Part shown: piece after piece, positions 37,665 to 50,413 of the stretch
Numbering within the stretch: position 1 is the stretch's first letter
Layout of the letters: every line of letters begins with the position of its first letter
Assembly (NCBI GenBank): GCA_026168455.1
Contig: CM047428.1
Location: 17,760,759-17,824,758, forward strand
DNA from: Theocolax elegans
Taxonomy: Eukaryota > Arthropoda > Insecta > Hymenoptera > Cerocephalidae
DNA length: 64,000 nt
Reading direction: 5' to 3'
Notes under the pieces: generated by a model
What the model was told of the DNA's origin: nothing
Databases searched by the model: none
Seen by the model: the letters and a program-made list of their open reading frames with translations, nothing else
Translations under genes and position numbers: made by a program

Positions 37665-40600
37665 CTTCCGAAAGTGAGTGAGAAACAGAATCGCTCAGAC
37701 TCTCTTCCCTTCTCCACCTCTCCGCCCCCATAAAATGTCGAACTTAACGAGCGCGACTCCTCGTTTGATATCCGGTGGATCGTTAGTCCCTCGATTTAAT
37801 GTGATAAGCTGGATTTTACGCGAAATTCTATGTATTTGTCCTCGGTATTTTTGTATATATATAGGTATTCGTTTGATTTATGCAATTAAGACTCGTTTTC
37901 TGTCCTCTTGTTCAATACCTATATATATGCATGCATTATTGCTGTTTGTCTAATTGTTTCGAAACTTGCATTTTGTTTTCTGTTTGTTTATCGATTATCC
38001 ACCGACTGCCCATTATTTCAAGTTTCGTTTATACACAGGTTTTAGTATACAGTATATTTCATATTTTTTTTATTTATTTCACTATTTTCTGTTGTTGAAT
38101 TTTTAATTGTACATAAAAGGATTCAGTTGATTCAATTTTTATTAAATAATCTATCGTTTATGTTATTTAATATAGATGAAGTGTATACATGTATTCATTT
38201 TTTTATACGTATAAAGTTGTAAATTATTTATTATACGTTCCAATATATTATTCTACTATCGCGTACCTTTTTAATAGTCAATCCTATCTTCCGTACGATC
38301 TTTATTACCTTTTTTCAATTGTTACACTAAAAATATTTCTCCGCGTTACACCGCTTTACGCCAATAAATATTGCAAAGAGATTTTATTAAATTCCGCATT
38401 TCCATAATTTAAACGAATAAACTCGCAACGTAGCGGAGCAGCTTATCATTTTATAAAAGCGTATTCTGTCCGGTCAAACACAAAAGTCTAGTTTTTTTTT
38501 GTTATTTTCAACAAGTGTACTCGATTCATCTCGGCTACATTGAAATCATCGTTCCCTACACCGATAAAAATGAAACCTCGATTTTCATTAATTCGCAATT
38601 TAAATACCCAAGCATTACCAACCGATAGAATTTTCATTTGAGGAAAAAAAAATTCCGTATCACTCGAACGCACTCAAAATTGCATCGTAACGTGACACGC
38701 TTTTCCACCGTGGAATAGGGAGTGCCGTAAAAAAAAGGACCGTAAATAATAATATCGCATCACGTCCACTCGAATTTTCCTGCCGCTGATAACGCCAGCG
38801 TAAATTATAATAACGATTGCCGCTTTGCTCTTTTGGCGATTTACACTGTGCTGGCTCGTTCCGCTCGAGTAATTCGCGTTGCATTTTCCTGCCCGCTTAT
38901 AATATATATATATAAATATATGTATATATATATACACTCGTCGAAAATTAATCAAAACGCAAGCGCGCGCGCGAAAATTCAACGGTTGAAGCGCTATACT
39001 CGGTTCTATTCTCTTCGAGCTTGCGCGCGGGTGATGCGACGTGTGAATTTCCCTTCCCGGTGTGTCTGCTTTAACACAGGCTGCCGAATTATTTCGACCA
39101 CTTTTTTTCTGTTCCCGTGATTTTCGGTGAGCATTGCACTTCAATTGTTGCTTGGTTTCTTTTGTTAATTGTTTGAAGGTACAACATTTTTTTCGAGATA
39201 TTTCATTTTCGACATTTCCCTATAGCTTATTTGGTTATTGTACAATCAGCTTGCGGGATGGTTATCAAAAATAGAAAAATAATTATTAAATTATGAAAAT
39301 TAATAAATAAATGATTTAAAATATTTATAAATCCGAATCAAAAGAATATAAAAGTTTCACTTCTTTTTACCTCGAATTAGACACGTATATATATACCATC
39401 TATAAAAAAATTAATAACAATACGGAAAAACCGTGTATAAGGATCCGAAAAAAAAGTGGAAGTGAAAAGAAAATAATTTGGAGGATCAATTAAAAATAAT
39501 CGTCATGCAAATTTTGTGCATACAGATTACAGAGAGGTGTATACCGTTTGAGAGCCAGATACGCATACGCTCCCGATATCGATTTGTCCATAATATTACC
39601 ACTTTTTCTTCTTCCACGCTAATAATCGACCGGGCAATCGCTCCTCTCGTTATCGGTCTGCCCTCGAGCCTCCGCTATATACACGTATATGGAAATTGAA
39701 TAAAACCATATTTCAGGCCCTTTCTCATCGAAATCTCCTCTCAGCTATCCGATATATACAGTTGATGTTGGGAGGGGTAGGGCCACAGTTGATCGACGGT
39801 GCGCACTGCTGCGCGTCAAAGTCTCAATTTTCCGCGAGCCGACGAAATATGCGTCTATATATACCTATATATGTGCCTAGTTTTCAATGCGGCTAGACCG
39901 AAGGCTTTATGACGCACTAGGTGCGATATTACCTGAGTCGTTGAGATATGTGTACGTGAACGAGAGAGAGAGAGAGGGAAAGAGGTTGCGTTTTGTGATT
40001 TTTTTTCTATTTTGTTAAAATACTTGCGTATCGTTCTATAGGGAAGGGAAAAACGCGGTACGAGTATTGATGATTTATTAGAACGAACGAGAAATCGAGA
40101 CGTGGATATTGAAATTTTTAATCCTGGTTGAGTATGGGTGTAATTTTTGGAAACTTTGGTAAGTAATGGATTTATAGCTTTTCGGATTACGTTTGTTTAC
40201 TTGTTCATATGATTTTACTTTTTCTTTATATTCGTATTAATTTATGATTTAATACGAATCGTTTTTCGTAATAAGTATTTATGATGAAAAAGTTATGTTT
40301 TTATCTTTTTTCAATGTATTGAAAAGCTATTCCAATATAAACATCGAATTATTTGCAAAATGTTAAACAGCTTACATTAATCTCTGTTTTTTTTTTCAAT
40401 TTCATTATTTTGCGATAAAGTATGTTATGATAAAACTTAAACGAAAAATTATCATTTTTATTTATAAAAGTCAGTAATACCATTTAATGCTCTATAAAAA
40501 GTATTATGGGGGACATTATAGTGTTCCTTTTCCTAGACTATAGTGTTCCTTTTGTGAGACGATAAATAAGTAACCAAGCTTGCAAATTCGCTTAAACGAG

Positions 40601-42695
40601 AATGCACACACACGCTACAAGTAAAAGAAAATCGGAATTCGTGGAATAGAAGAAATCACACGGAACCAAGCTACAATCACCACAAAAAGGGAAAAAGAGT
40701 GTATGGTTAGAGAAAATATAAGAGAGAAAAACAAAGTGGTAGGTAGAGAAAAAGTGACAGAATCAAAGAGGCAGATAGAAAATAATAGAAAATGTGTTCA
40801 TAGTAAATGTAGATGTATATAGGTACCTAAAGCGAAAAAAGAATTGCAATCAGAATTTAGTTTTTATGTACTAAATTATAAGAAATTCATTTATAAGCAT
40901 GAATCTGTTGATCCGATGTAATAAAATTCTTACTTAAAATCATTATTATTAGAATAGATTTTTAACAAATAATTTAACTTTAAGAAAATAGTTTAAGAAA
41001 CATGATATTATTAGTTACTATATTAAAGTTGAATAATAGAAACAAAAAAATTGATAAAAGCTTCGTGTAAATCATAACCACAAAAGGTATATCGTATATT
41101 CTTTCCTCATTCAAAACAGAAAACTTGCAAGAGTTACAAGAATTGATGGGACATTTTCCAATAACTTTTTCTGATCGCAAGGGAGACCGAAATCCGATAT
41201 TTCCTCTCTCTTTGTATACGGTATATAGCTTTGTTAAGTTGGATTCATGGACGAACGAATATTGGCTTTGAATTACGAGCGACTAAATATCGCGTTGAAT
41301 ATCTTTTATCGGATGCGAGCTTGCGAACGAGAGAGTCTCCATTTTTTATTTTTCGGAAGCGTTATGGTTTATAAACGCGAGCTTTCTCTACACAAATCGT
41401 ATATACTTGCGAGTAATTTTTTTTGGTCGTGAAAACCAGTGCACGAAAAATCGCTGTCGAAGCATTAAATACAGTTCGATACCTACTGCAGATAAACACG
41501 CACGGGAAAAAAAACATCTGTCTTCCATGTACTGTGAGCGAGTGTACAACAATGTGTGTGATATCATTGTCAATCGCGTGCTTCTTGTATTTGTTTTACC
41601 CACGGAGAATGAGAGAAGGGTGAGGCTATGCTCGATCTCTACTTGATTTCAAATATTTACGCGACGCGAGCCAAAATACGACTTCGATTATTTTCCGTAT
41701 ACACCGGGAATAATACCGGACTGTCGTTGGGTTTTGTTCGCGTGAAATATTTATTTTCTACCCTCGTTTATATGTGTACGTGCGTGTGTGTATATGTATA
41801 TATATTTAAATGTGTGTTCGATTGCATTGAATACATTTTGCATCAATCTATTTTTAATCTTGTTTAATTATCTTTCCACAATTTATTTCTCGATTTGTCT
41901 ATTATAGAGCTTTTTCTCCTCGGAAATGGAAGTTTTATGTACTCTCTTATGCAGCTTGACGAGGGGAAAATATAAATCTTTGAATTTTCGTGACCGATAA
42001 CGAAAAATACTTTTATGATTATCTACACACTCTATTATTAAAATCGAATATTTAATGCACACAATTACACGATGTTCTAGTTTTAGTGCGGATATATCAA
42101 AGATTTGAATGAGATATAATTACACTTTTCAACGGAATGAAACTATCTAATTTTATATAAATATTAAATCATACGTATGTAATCATTTTCTAAATTATTA
42201 ATATATTGTCCATTTATGATTATTTTAAAATCACTTTATTTAAAAAAAATTTTATATTATTTAAAAATCCAAATATTATATGCAACGTAAGCCGTATAAA
42301 TAATAAAGTTTTAATCGTAAACGCAGTCGCTGAATATTCAACTATATAATGAAATATCCTCTTAAAATGAAACTTCAATATAACAAGCAGTGTTTACATT
42401 GTAAACTAATAAAATTCTTTTTTACTCGATTTATATTGAAGTACAATCTATTGAATTCGCTATAGATGTTGCAATAATATTTTACTTTAAAGAGGTTGTA
42501 ATTAATTTTGATAAAGCGCTTTAAACTTGTAAAAAAATGTAGACAAACAATGGAGATATTGATTTACGTGTATCAGAATGTAAATGCATATTAATGTTAA
42601 TATTAAAAATCAATTAATTGGTGTTTGTATATTAATTGGTAACATTGTTTACACAAACATTAGCTTACATTTAATAAAATAAAACTATATATATA
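37665..42695. other. Intergenic, no gene recognised
   Basis: AT-rich sequence with CpG-richer patches at about 38640-39150, 39480-39980 and 41170-41800. Frames in these patches overlap TA microsatellites and have no recognisable domains. GA tracts lie at about 39962-39980. At 40508-40552 a 14-bp phrase TATAGTGTTCCTTT occurs twice in tandem. Confidence 0.4.
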
Positions 42696-43608
42696 CTAGG
42701 GGCGCTTCGCGCGCCAACCCCCTATTTTTAATTTCGAAAAAGGTTTTTCGTAATTAATTTATTTAAAATAATGTTTTAAATTGTATTATTTTTTCACTAC
42801 CATGGACACCTTAAAAATTAAACAGATTCACACAACACCTTGGAGGTATTGCTATAGTTATTATAATTTATAAATAAAAGTTTACCAAAATTTAGTGTAA
42901 TGAAATCAGAATAAAAATAATAAAAAAAAAATAAAGACATATTAAATGTTAACTGTAAATTTTAAACTATATGAATTCTTATAAAGCTTAAATTTATATT
43001 TTAATAATTATAAATGTTAATGAAAAATTAACTTACCAAAAATAGTAAAGTACATATACTTACTAAATTGTAGTATTTTAGTTAACAACTTATTAAAATT
43101 TTGGATTATTTTAAACCGTTATAAATAGAAATTCACCTTCTAAAATTAATATATTTAATGACGAACGATCATCGCCAAAAGTTCTATGTCATTAATATTT
43201 TGTACTTTAATAGTAATAAAACTTTCTTCTTAATTAAATTAATTTTTGTATTATTTTTAAAGAATTATTTATAAAATTTTAGCGCTATATAAATAAAAAC
43301 CTGTTTTTTCCATTTCTCCCGTGATTCGTAATTTGCACTCTCTTTCAAAATTTGCGTTTTAATCCATAATTATATCCAATTTATTTTTACTATGCAGAGC
43401 CCAAATATTTATTTTGATTATTATAAACAAATTCATTTCTTAAATATCCTTCTATTTCTAATAAATACATACTTGTTTATTTAAAATATTGTGTTATATA
43501 AATATAAATTATCTACACACTTATATATCCATACAATTTTGAAATATTAATTTAAAAAATATTTAAATTAAATGCTCCTAAATTAATAATTTATGAAAAT
43601 CTCTTTAA

Positions 43609-44340
43609 GGGGACAAGCCTGGGTTAAAACCTGAAAAAGAAGCAATTGTTTTAATCATATAAAAAATTTTTCAATTTACATTTAGGATTGTGTAAACAAG
43701 TATACTTAGAATATATACTATGTTAAGTTAATTTACCTGGGTTAAAGCTGTATTCGAAGCCATTTTCCAGGTTACGCTGGCCATGACAGCGAAGAACCCA
43801 TTTTTTCATCCAAAGCCACTTGCCGCAGGATATCTTTAGATCCTAGCATTCAATTTGGATGCAATTTTGAGGAAACCTTGATATCTACATTTAGAACCAC
43901 TTGAATGGAGCAGACTGAGTTAAAAATTGTTTCCAGGTGAGTTAGATACTATTTTTGGTCAAAAAAAATCAATAAAAATGAAAAAAATTACTAAAATTCA
44001 GTAAAAAATTTTTTTCTTTCTTTGTTTCAGAAAAGTTGTCCATTCAAGTGGATTAAATAATAACTGAGGTGATGTTCTTCCAACCTGGGTTAAAAAGGTG
44101 GAGCAACAAGAAAGTAAGCCTGCGGCAAGTGGCTTTGGATGAAAAAATGGGTTCTACGCTGACATGGCCAGCGTAACCTGGAAAGTGGCTTCGAATACAG
44201 CTTTAACCCAGGCAAATTAACTTAACATAGTATATATTCTAAGTATACTTGTTTACACAATCCTAAATGTAAATTGAAATTTTTTTTTATACCATTAAAA
44301 CAATTGCTTCTTTTTCAGGTTTTAACCCAGGCTTGTCCCC
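43609..44340. mobile_element. Kolobok-type MITE with long terminal inverted repeats
   Basis: 732 bp, flanked by TTAA (43605-43608 and 44341-44344). The inverted repeats start GGGGACAAGCCTGGGTTAA and extend about 230 bp with small differences. They differ by one base in the first 19 from the ends of the element at 34836-37660. Internal TTGCCGCAGGATAT also matches that element. The opposite arm of the palindrome (about 48624-48640 on the plus strand) has the same surrounding sequence with a single TTAA and no insertion, which fixes the boundaries. Confidence 0.9.
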
Positions 44341-44732
44341 TTAAATGTAATTCGTATTTTATATTACCACTGTTAAAATTTGAATTTTCTTTTGACATTA
44401 CTGTTTATAATAGAATTATCTTAAAAATGCAATAATTAATATATTTAATTTTTAACCCATTGTATATATCATATGGATATTTGGAAAAGTGTATGTTATA
44501 CTTGATTAATATTTATTTAATCTTTAAACAATTTTGCATCTGTATTTAAAGCATTACATTGCATTTTAGATCCGTTATTATTATTGAGTATACGTTTAAA
44601 AATTTTATGAGTTTAATCAAGAATGAGTAAACTAATACACATTCTTTCAAGTTATGTTCACAACTTTTTTTTGCGCACGGAAAAAAATACATATATTATG
44701 TATTCTTGAAAAAACAATTTTAAAATATATAT

Positions 44733-46105
44733 GGGAGATTCCATGTGAAGTGATCCATTTAAAAAATAGAATTTTGTTTTAATGTATGGAATCAGTAAAA
44801 AACTACTAAAATAGAGTGTAGCTAAATTTTTAGACCTAAATTTCAATTAGTACCAGAGCTGTAGCCAATCAAAAAATCGAATTCTTTGAAAAAAATAACT
44901 TTATGGCCATTTTTATCACTTAATAACTCAAAATCTAACAATTTTTTCTTATATACATTAAATTTGAAAAAGTTTATAAATTTCAAGAAGAATCTGTTGA
45001 AATATTTCATTTATATTATTTTAAAACATTGAATATAGTTATAATCAATAAAAACCTTTATAGTAAAAAAAAGGGTTGTACGATCAAAAATAATTTATCC
45101 ATCCAAGAATCTAATTCATCGATGATTAATTACCTTCAAAATGATGCAAAGTTTGAGTGCGGCAGAGCATTTCAGACAAAGTTATGGTGATTTTAGGCAA
45201 ATTTCTTAAAAAAAGAGAGCGAATGCATTTTATGAAAAAAAAAGAGTAACCGTATACTTGCATTCAAACAACATGCCACTATTATTCTTCAATAATACTA
45301 AAATATACTATTTAATGTTAGTTACTGATACTTTTCAATCTCTAAGCTGCTTACAAACACAAAGCAGTAGGTGTAAGCAGTTATACCTGATATGTAATTG
45401 GATTTATTGGAATTTTAATAAGTTTCAGGTATTTATTCAATTATATAACAGGTATAACTGCTTATACCTACTATTTTGTGTTTGTAAGCAGCTTAGAGAT
45501 TGAAAAGTATCAGTAACTAACATTAAATAGTATATTTTAGTATTATTGAAGAATAATAGTGGCATGTTGTTTGAATGCAAGTATACGGTTACTCTGTTTT
45601 TTTCATAAAATGCATTCGCTCTCTTTTTTTAAGAAATTTGCCTAAAATCACCATAACTTTGTCTGAAATGCTCTGCCGCACTCAAACTTTGCATCATTTT
45701 GAAGGTAATTAATCATCGATGAATTAGATTCTTGGATGGATAAATTATTTTTGATCGTACAACCCTTTTTTTTACTATAAAGGTTTTTATTGATTATAAC
45801 TATATTCAATGTTTTAAAATAATATAAATGATATATTTCAACAGATTCTTCTTGAAATTTATAAACTTTTTCAAATTTAATGTATATAAGAAAAAATTGT
45901 TAGATTTTGAGTTATTAAGTGATAAAAATGGCCATAAAGTCATTTTTTTCAAAAAATTCGATTTTTTGATTGGCTACAGCTCTGGTACTAATTGAAATTT
46001 AGGTCTAAAAAGTTAGCTACACTCTATTTTAGTAGTTTTTTACTGATTCCATACATTAAAACAAAATTCTATTTTTTAAATGGATCACTTCACATGGAAT
46101 CTCCC
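44733..46105. mobile_element. Fold-back element, family C
   Basis: A 1373-bp hairpin with nearly identical arms, beginning GGGAGATTCCATGTGAAGTG and ending with its inverse; the apex is near 45420. It is inserted in a TA repeat of the palindrome's left arm and absent at the equivalent point in the right arm (about 48235). No transposase frame; the 81-codon frame spanning the apex (45258-45503) arises from the palindrome itself. Confidence 0.9.
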
Positions 46106-46177
46106 ATATATATTATATAAATCTTCCGCCGCACGCACACACACCCACATACATACATACATATATATACATATGTA

Positions 46178-48165
46178 GGGTCTATTTCCCGTCAAGTGGT
46201 ACGATGAAAATTTTAAATCACTCCAAAATTTGAGAACAGGCTGGAAACATCTTCCAGAACATACAAAAAAAATTTAAGTGTTAAAAATAATTAGCTTAAG
46301 AGTTATTCGACCATGAAAAGTGGAAATTTTTCAATTTTTTAGAAAAACTTCTATTTTTAAAGCCATTTATCTCAAAATCTGTTGATTTTTTTGAAAAAAA
46401 CATTACAAACAACTTTTGTTTAAATTAATCTTTAGAACTTATCTACCATGGTTACATTTCTTAATTTTAAAATCTCGAAGAAATAGAACACCCGGACATA
46501 TTGAATATCAAAAAAAGGCTACCACACCATAATCGATTTTATTCTAACACCTCTCAAAAGTTCACATTTTTCGCGAGCTTTCGAATGGCTTGGGTTAGCT
46601 TATTGGCCAAGACCGCTGTTGTAAGTTATGCCTCATAAACCTCATAAAATCACTAATTTTCACGTATTTTAGGACATAACTTACACCAAAGGTGTAATAT
46701 ATATATATAATATATATGGCGTATTCCACGTGAAGTGGTCCGATCAAAATTTTAAAATGCACCAAATTTTGAGTACACTTTGCCAATTTTTTTGCAGAAT
46801 ACAGAAAAAAATTTTTAGGTACTGGAATTTATTAGCTCAAAAGTTATTATAACCTCAAAAAGTGAACTTTATCCAGTTTTTTTCAACACCAGCTGGGTTT
46901 ATCGCTATTTAACTCAAAATCTATCAACTTTTACTATACAAACATTCGTTGCTAATTATGTGTAGAATTTATCCTTCTGGGTTAGAATTTCTAATCTTAA
47001 GGTCAATGTTACATAAACTACATGTCAATATTCAACTTAAAAAAGTGTAAGTTCGCCGCAATTGATTTTTTTATTCAAAAGTCTAAAAGAAAGCTTGGAG
47101 CAATACCTTTCAAATAGTCTGTAGCTTTTTATGGCCTTCAATTCTGTAAAAAGTTATGATAATTTAAAGAAAAACAAAAAATTCACAAAAATTAACATGG
47201 TATTTCCCATTTAAATTTTTAAAAAAATTTGGTGTTTGTGTGTTCAAAAATGTGATCTCTTGAGCGGTGTTAGGTCAAAATCGATTGTGGCGTGGTCGCC
47301 TTTTTTTGATATTCAATATTTCCGGGCGTTCTATCTCTTCGAGATTTTAAAATTAGGAATTGTAACCCGAGTAGATAAGTTCTAAAGATTATTTTGAACA
47401 AAAGTTGTTTATAATGTATTTTTAAAAAAATCAATAGATTTTGAGATAAATAGCTTTGAAAATAATAATTTCTCTAAAAAATTGAAAAATTTCCATTTTT
47501 CATGGTGGAATAACTCTTAGGCAAATTATTTTTAACACCTCAAATTTTTTTTCTATCTTCTGGAAGATATTTCCAGTCTGTTCACAAAATTTGGAGTGAT
47601 TTCAAATTTCATCGTACTACTGATGTGAAATAGCCCATATATATATTACACCTTTGGTGTAAGTTATGTCCTAAAATACGTGAAAATTAGTGATTTTATG
47701 AGGTTTATGAGGCATAACTTACAACAGCGGTCTTGGCCAATAAGCTAACCCAAGCCATTCGAAAGCTCGCGAAAAATGTGAACTTTTGAGAGGTGTTAGA
47801 ATAAAATCGATTATGGTGTGGTAGCCTTTTTTTGATATTCAATATGTCCGGGTGTTCTATTTCTTCGAGATTTTAAAATTAAGAAATGTAACCATGGTAG
47901 ATAAGTTCTAAAGATTAATTTAAACAAAAGTTGTTTGTAATGTTTTTTTCAAAAAAATCAACAGATTTTGAGATAAATGGCTTTAAAAATAGAAGTTTTT
48001 CTAAAAAATTGAAAAATTTCCACTTTTCATGGTCGAATAACTCTTAAGCTAATTATTTTTAACACTTAAATTTTTTTTGTATGTTCTGGAAGATGTTTCC
48101 AGCCTGTTCTCAAATTTTGGAGTGATTTAAAATTTTCATCGTACCACTTGACGTGAAATAGACCC
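46178..48165. mobile_element. Fold-back element, family B, at the palindrome apex
   Basis: It begins GGGTCTATTTCCCGTCAAGTG and ends with the inverse, flanked by TA on both sides (TATGTA and TACATA). The arms, 46178-46717 and 47637-48165, are almost identical. A second element has inserted at its centre, between two inverted copies of GGTGTAATATATAT. Because the surrounding sequence is also palindromic about the same axis, B may have been the hairpin that seeded the larger inversion. Confidence 0.8.
46718..47636. mobile_element. Hybrid fold-back element: left half family A, right half family B-like
   Basis: From 46718 (GGCGTATTCCACGTGAAGTG) to about 47230 it follows family A at 20273, through its apex. 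From about 47231 to 47636 it instead follows the right arm of family B (ending CTGATGTGAAATAGCCC) with perhaps 10 percent divergence. The two ends are therefore only loosely complementary. It lies in a TA repeat. Confidence 0.8.
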
Positions 48166-49551
48166 TACATATGTATATATATGTATGTATGTATGTGGGT
48201 GTGTGTGCGTGCGGCGGAAGATTTATATAATATATATATATTTTAAAATTGTTTTTTCAAGAATACATAATATATGTATTTTTTTCCGTGCGCAAAAAAA
48301 AGTTGTGAACATAACTTGAAAGAATGTGTATTAGTTTACTCATTCTTGATTAAACTCATAAAATTTTTAAACGTATACTCAATAATAATAACGGATCTAA
48401 AATGCAATGTAATGCTTTAAATACAGATGCAAAATTGTTTAAAGATTAAATAAATATTAATCAAGTATAACATACACTTTTCCAAATATCCATATGATAT
48501 ATACAATGGGTTAAAAATTAAATATATTAATTATTGCATTTTTAAGATAATTCTATTATAAACAGTAATGGCAAAAGAAAATTCAAATTTTAACAGTGGT
48601 AATATAAAATACGAATTACATTTAAAGAGATTTTCATAAATTATTAATTTAGGAGCATTTAATTTAAATATTTTTTAAATTAATATTTCAAAATTGTATG
48701 GATATATAAGTGTGTAGATAATTTATATTTTTATAACACAATATTTTAAATAAACAAGTATGTATTTATTAGAAATAGAAGGATATTTAAGAAATGAATT
48801 TGTTTATAATAATCAAAATAAATATTTGGGCTCTGCATAGTAAAAATAAATTGGATATAATTATGGATTAAAACGCAAATTTTGAAAGAGAGTGCAAATT
48901 ACGAATCACGGGAGAAATGGAAAAAACAGGTTTTTATTTATATAGCGCTAAAATTTTATAAATAATTCTTTAAAAATAATACAAAAATTAATTTAATTAA
49001 GAAGAAAGTTTTATTACTATTAAAGTACAAAATATTAATGACATAGAACTTTTGGCGATGATCGTTCGTCATTAAATATATTAATTTTAGAAGGTGAATT
49101 TCTATTTATAACGGTTTAAAATAATCCAAAATTTTAATAAGTTGTTAACTAAAATACTACAATTTAGTAAGTATATGTACTTTACTATTTTTGGTAAGTT
49201 AATTTTTCATTAACATTTATAATTATTAAAATATAAATTTAAGCTTTATAAGAATTCATATAGTTTAAAATTTACAGTTAACATTTAATATGTCTTTATT
49301 TTTTTTTTATTATTTTTATTCTGATTTCATTACACTAAATTTTGGTAAACTTTTATTTATAAATTATAATAACTATAGCAATACCTCCAAGGTGTTGTGT
49401 GAATCTGTTTAATTTTTAAGGTGTCCATGGTAGTGAAAAAATAATACAATTTAAAACATTATTTTAAATAAATTAATTACGAAAAACCTTTTTCGAAATT
49501 AAAAATAGGGGGTTGGCGCGCGAAGCGCGCAGGGGGGCGAAGCCCCCCTAG

Positions 49552-50369
49552 TATATATATATATATATATATATATAATAAACAAATAATTCGTTAAAAT
49601 TGGAATTAAAATATGTTTAATTAATGTATTAAAGAAAAATGAAAGTAAAATATTAATAAAATAATATTAGTAGCATAGAGTATAAGTTTATAACATATAA
49701 TTAGTTATAAATTATATTATAAATTATATTTATAATTATATAAATTATAAATTATATAAATATATAATAAATTATAAGTATAATAGAGTAGCATAAGTTT
49801 ATTTAAAAAAAAAACGAAAACAATTAATGTTAATATATATTTACGTAAAGAAAACCAAAGTATCATTGAATAGTAAGAAAAAAGGTAAAAAATGATACTC
49901 ACATAAATAAATGTGTAGTTAGAATTTAATTTAAAACTTCAATATGTGTAATTGTCATAAAGACCAGATTAATGTCAAAATTTCGGCATTATTATTCTGT
50001 ATCAAGGCATAACACAAAAGCGCCTGTTTCGCGAAAGATAATACCAGCGCAAAATCATAGTATCGAGCCCACATGTATGCCGATCCGTTCACGATCATCG
50101 GAGGAAAAGGTGAGGTAAAGTTCGGTCGCTTGGGACTGATATACCCTTATCGACACGGTCCACTTGGGCGCTAGGAATGCGCTCTTTGTTCTACGCTGCG
50201 CGAGCACAAAGATTATTATTGCCCGGATTACACCGCAACCCTAACGATTAGGACAGCTCGAGTATTAATAAATGAGAGATTCTCCCTCCGTTGGGTTTTA
50301 CTTCCGACACGTAGTTCCTGCTTTTTGAATTGGACTTAATGCGATTTATTAGTATCTGTACACCAACGG

Positions 50370-50413
<44 letters not shown>

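Larger units (their letters stand above)
42696..49551. repeat. Giant nested palindrome with Helitron-like ends
   Basis: The left arm (42696-46717, including two insertions) and the right arm (47637-49551) are inverted copies with only rare mismatches, around a 0.92-kb central spacer. Both outer ends are GC-rich hairpins ending in CTAG next to a TA microsatellite. On the right, stem GCGCGC with loop GAA (49516-49530) and stem GGGGGGC with loop GAA (49532-49548) precede CTAG (49548-49551). The left end has lost about 20 bp of this. A hairpin followed by CTRR is typical of Helitron 3' ends, so the palindrome would have two outward-facing 3' ends. No Rep/helicase gene is present. Without its insertions, each outer arm up to element B is about 1.37 kb. 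Confidence 0.85.

Noticed and set aside
42696..49551. CRISPR or prokaryotic system
   Set aside because: The repeats are inverted transposon arms in an insect genome; there are no short direct repeats with spacers and no cas-like genes.
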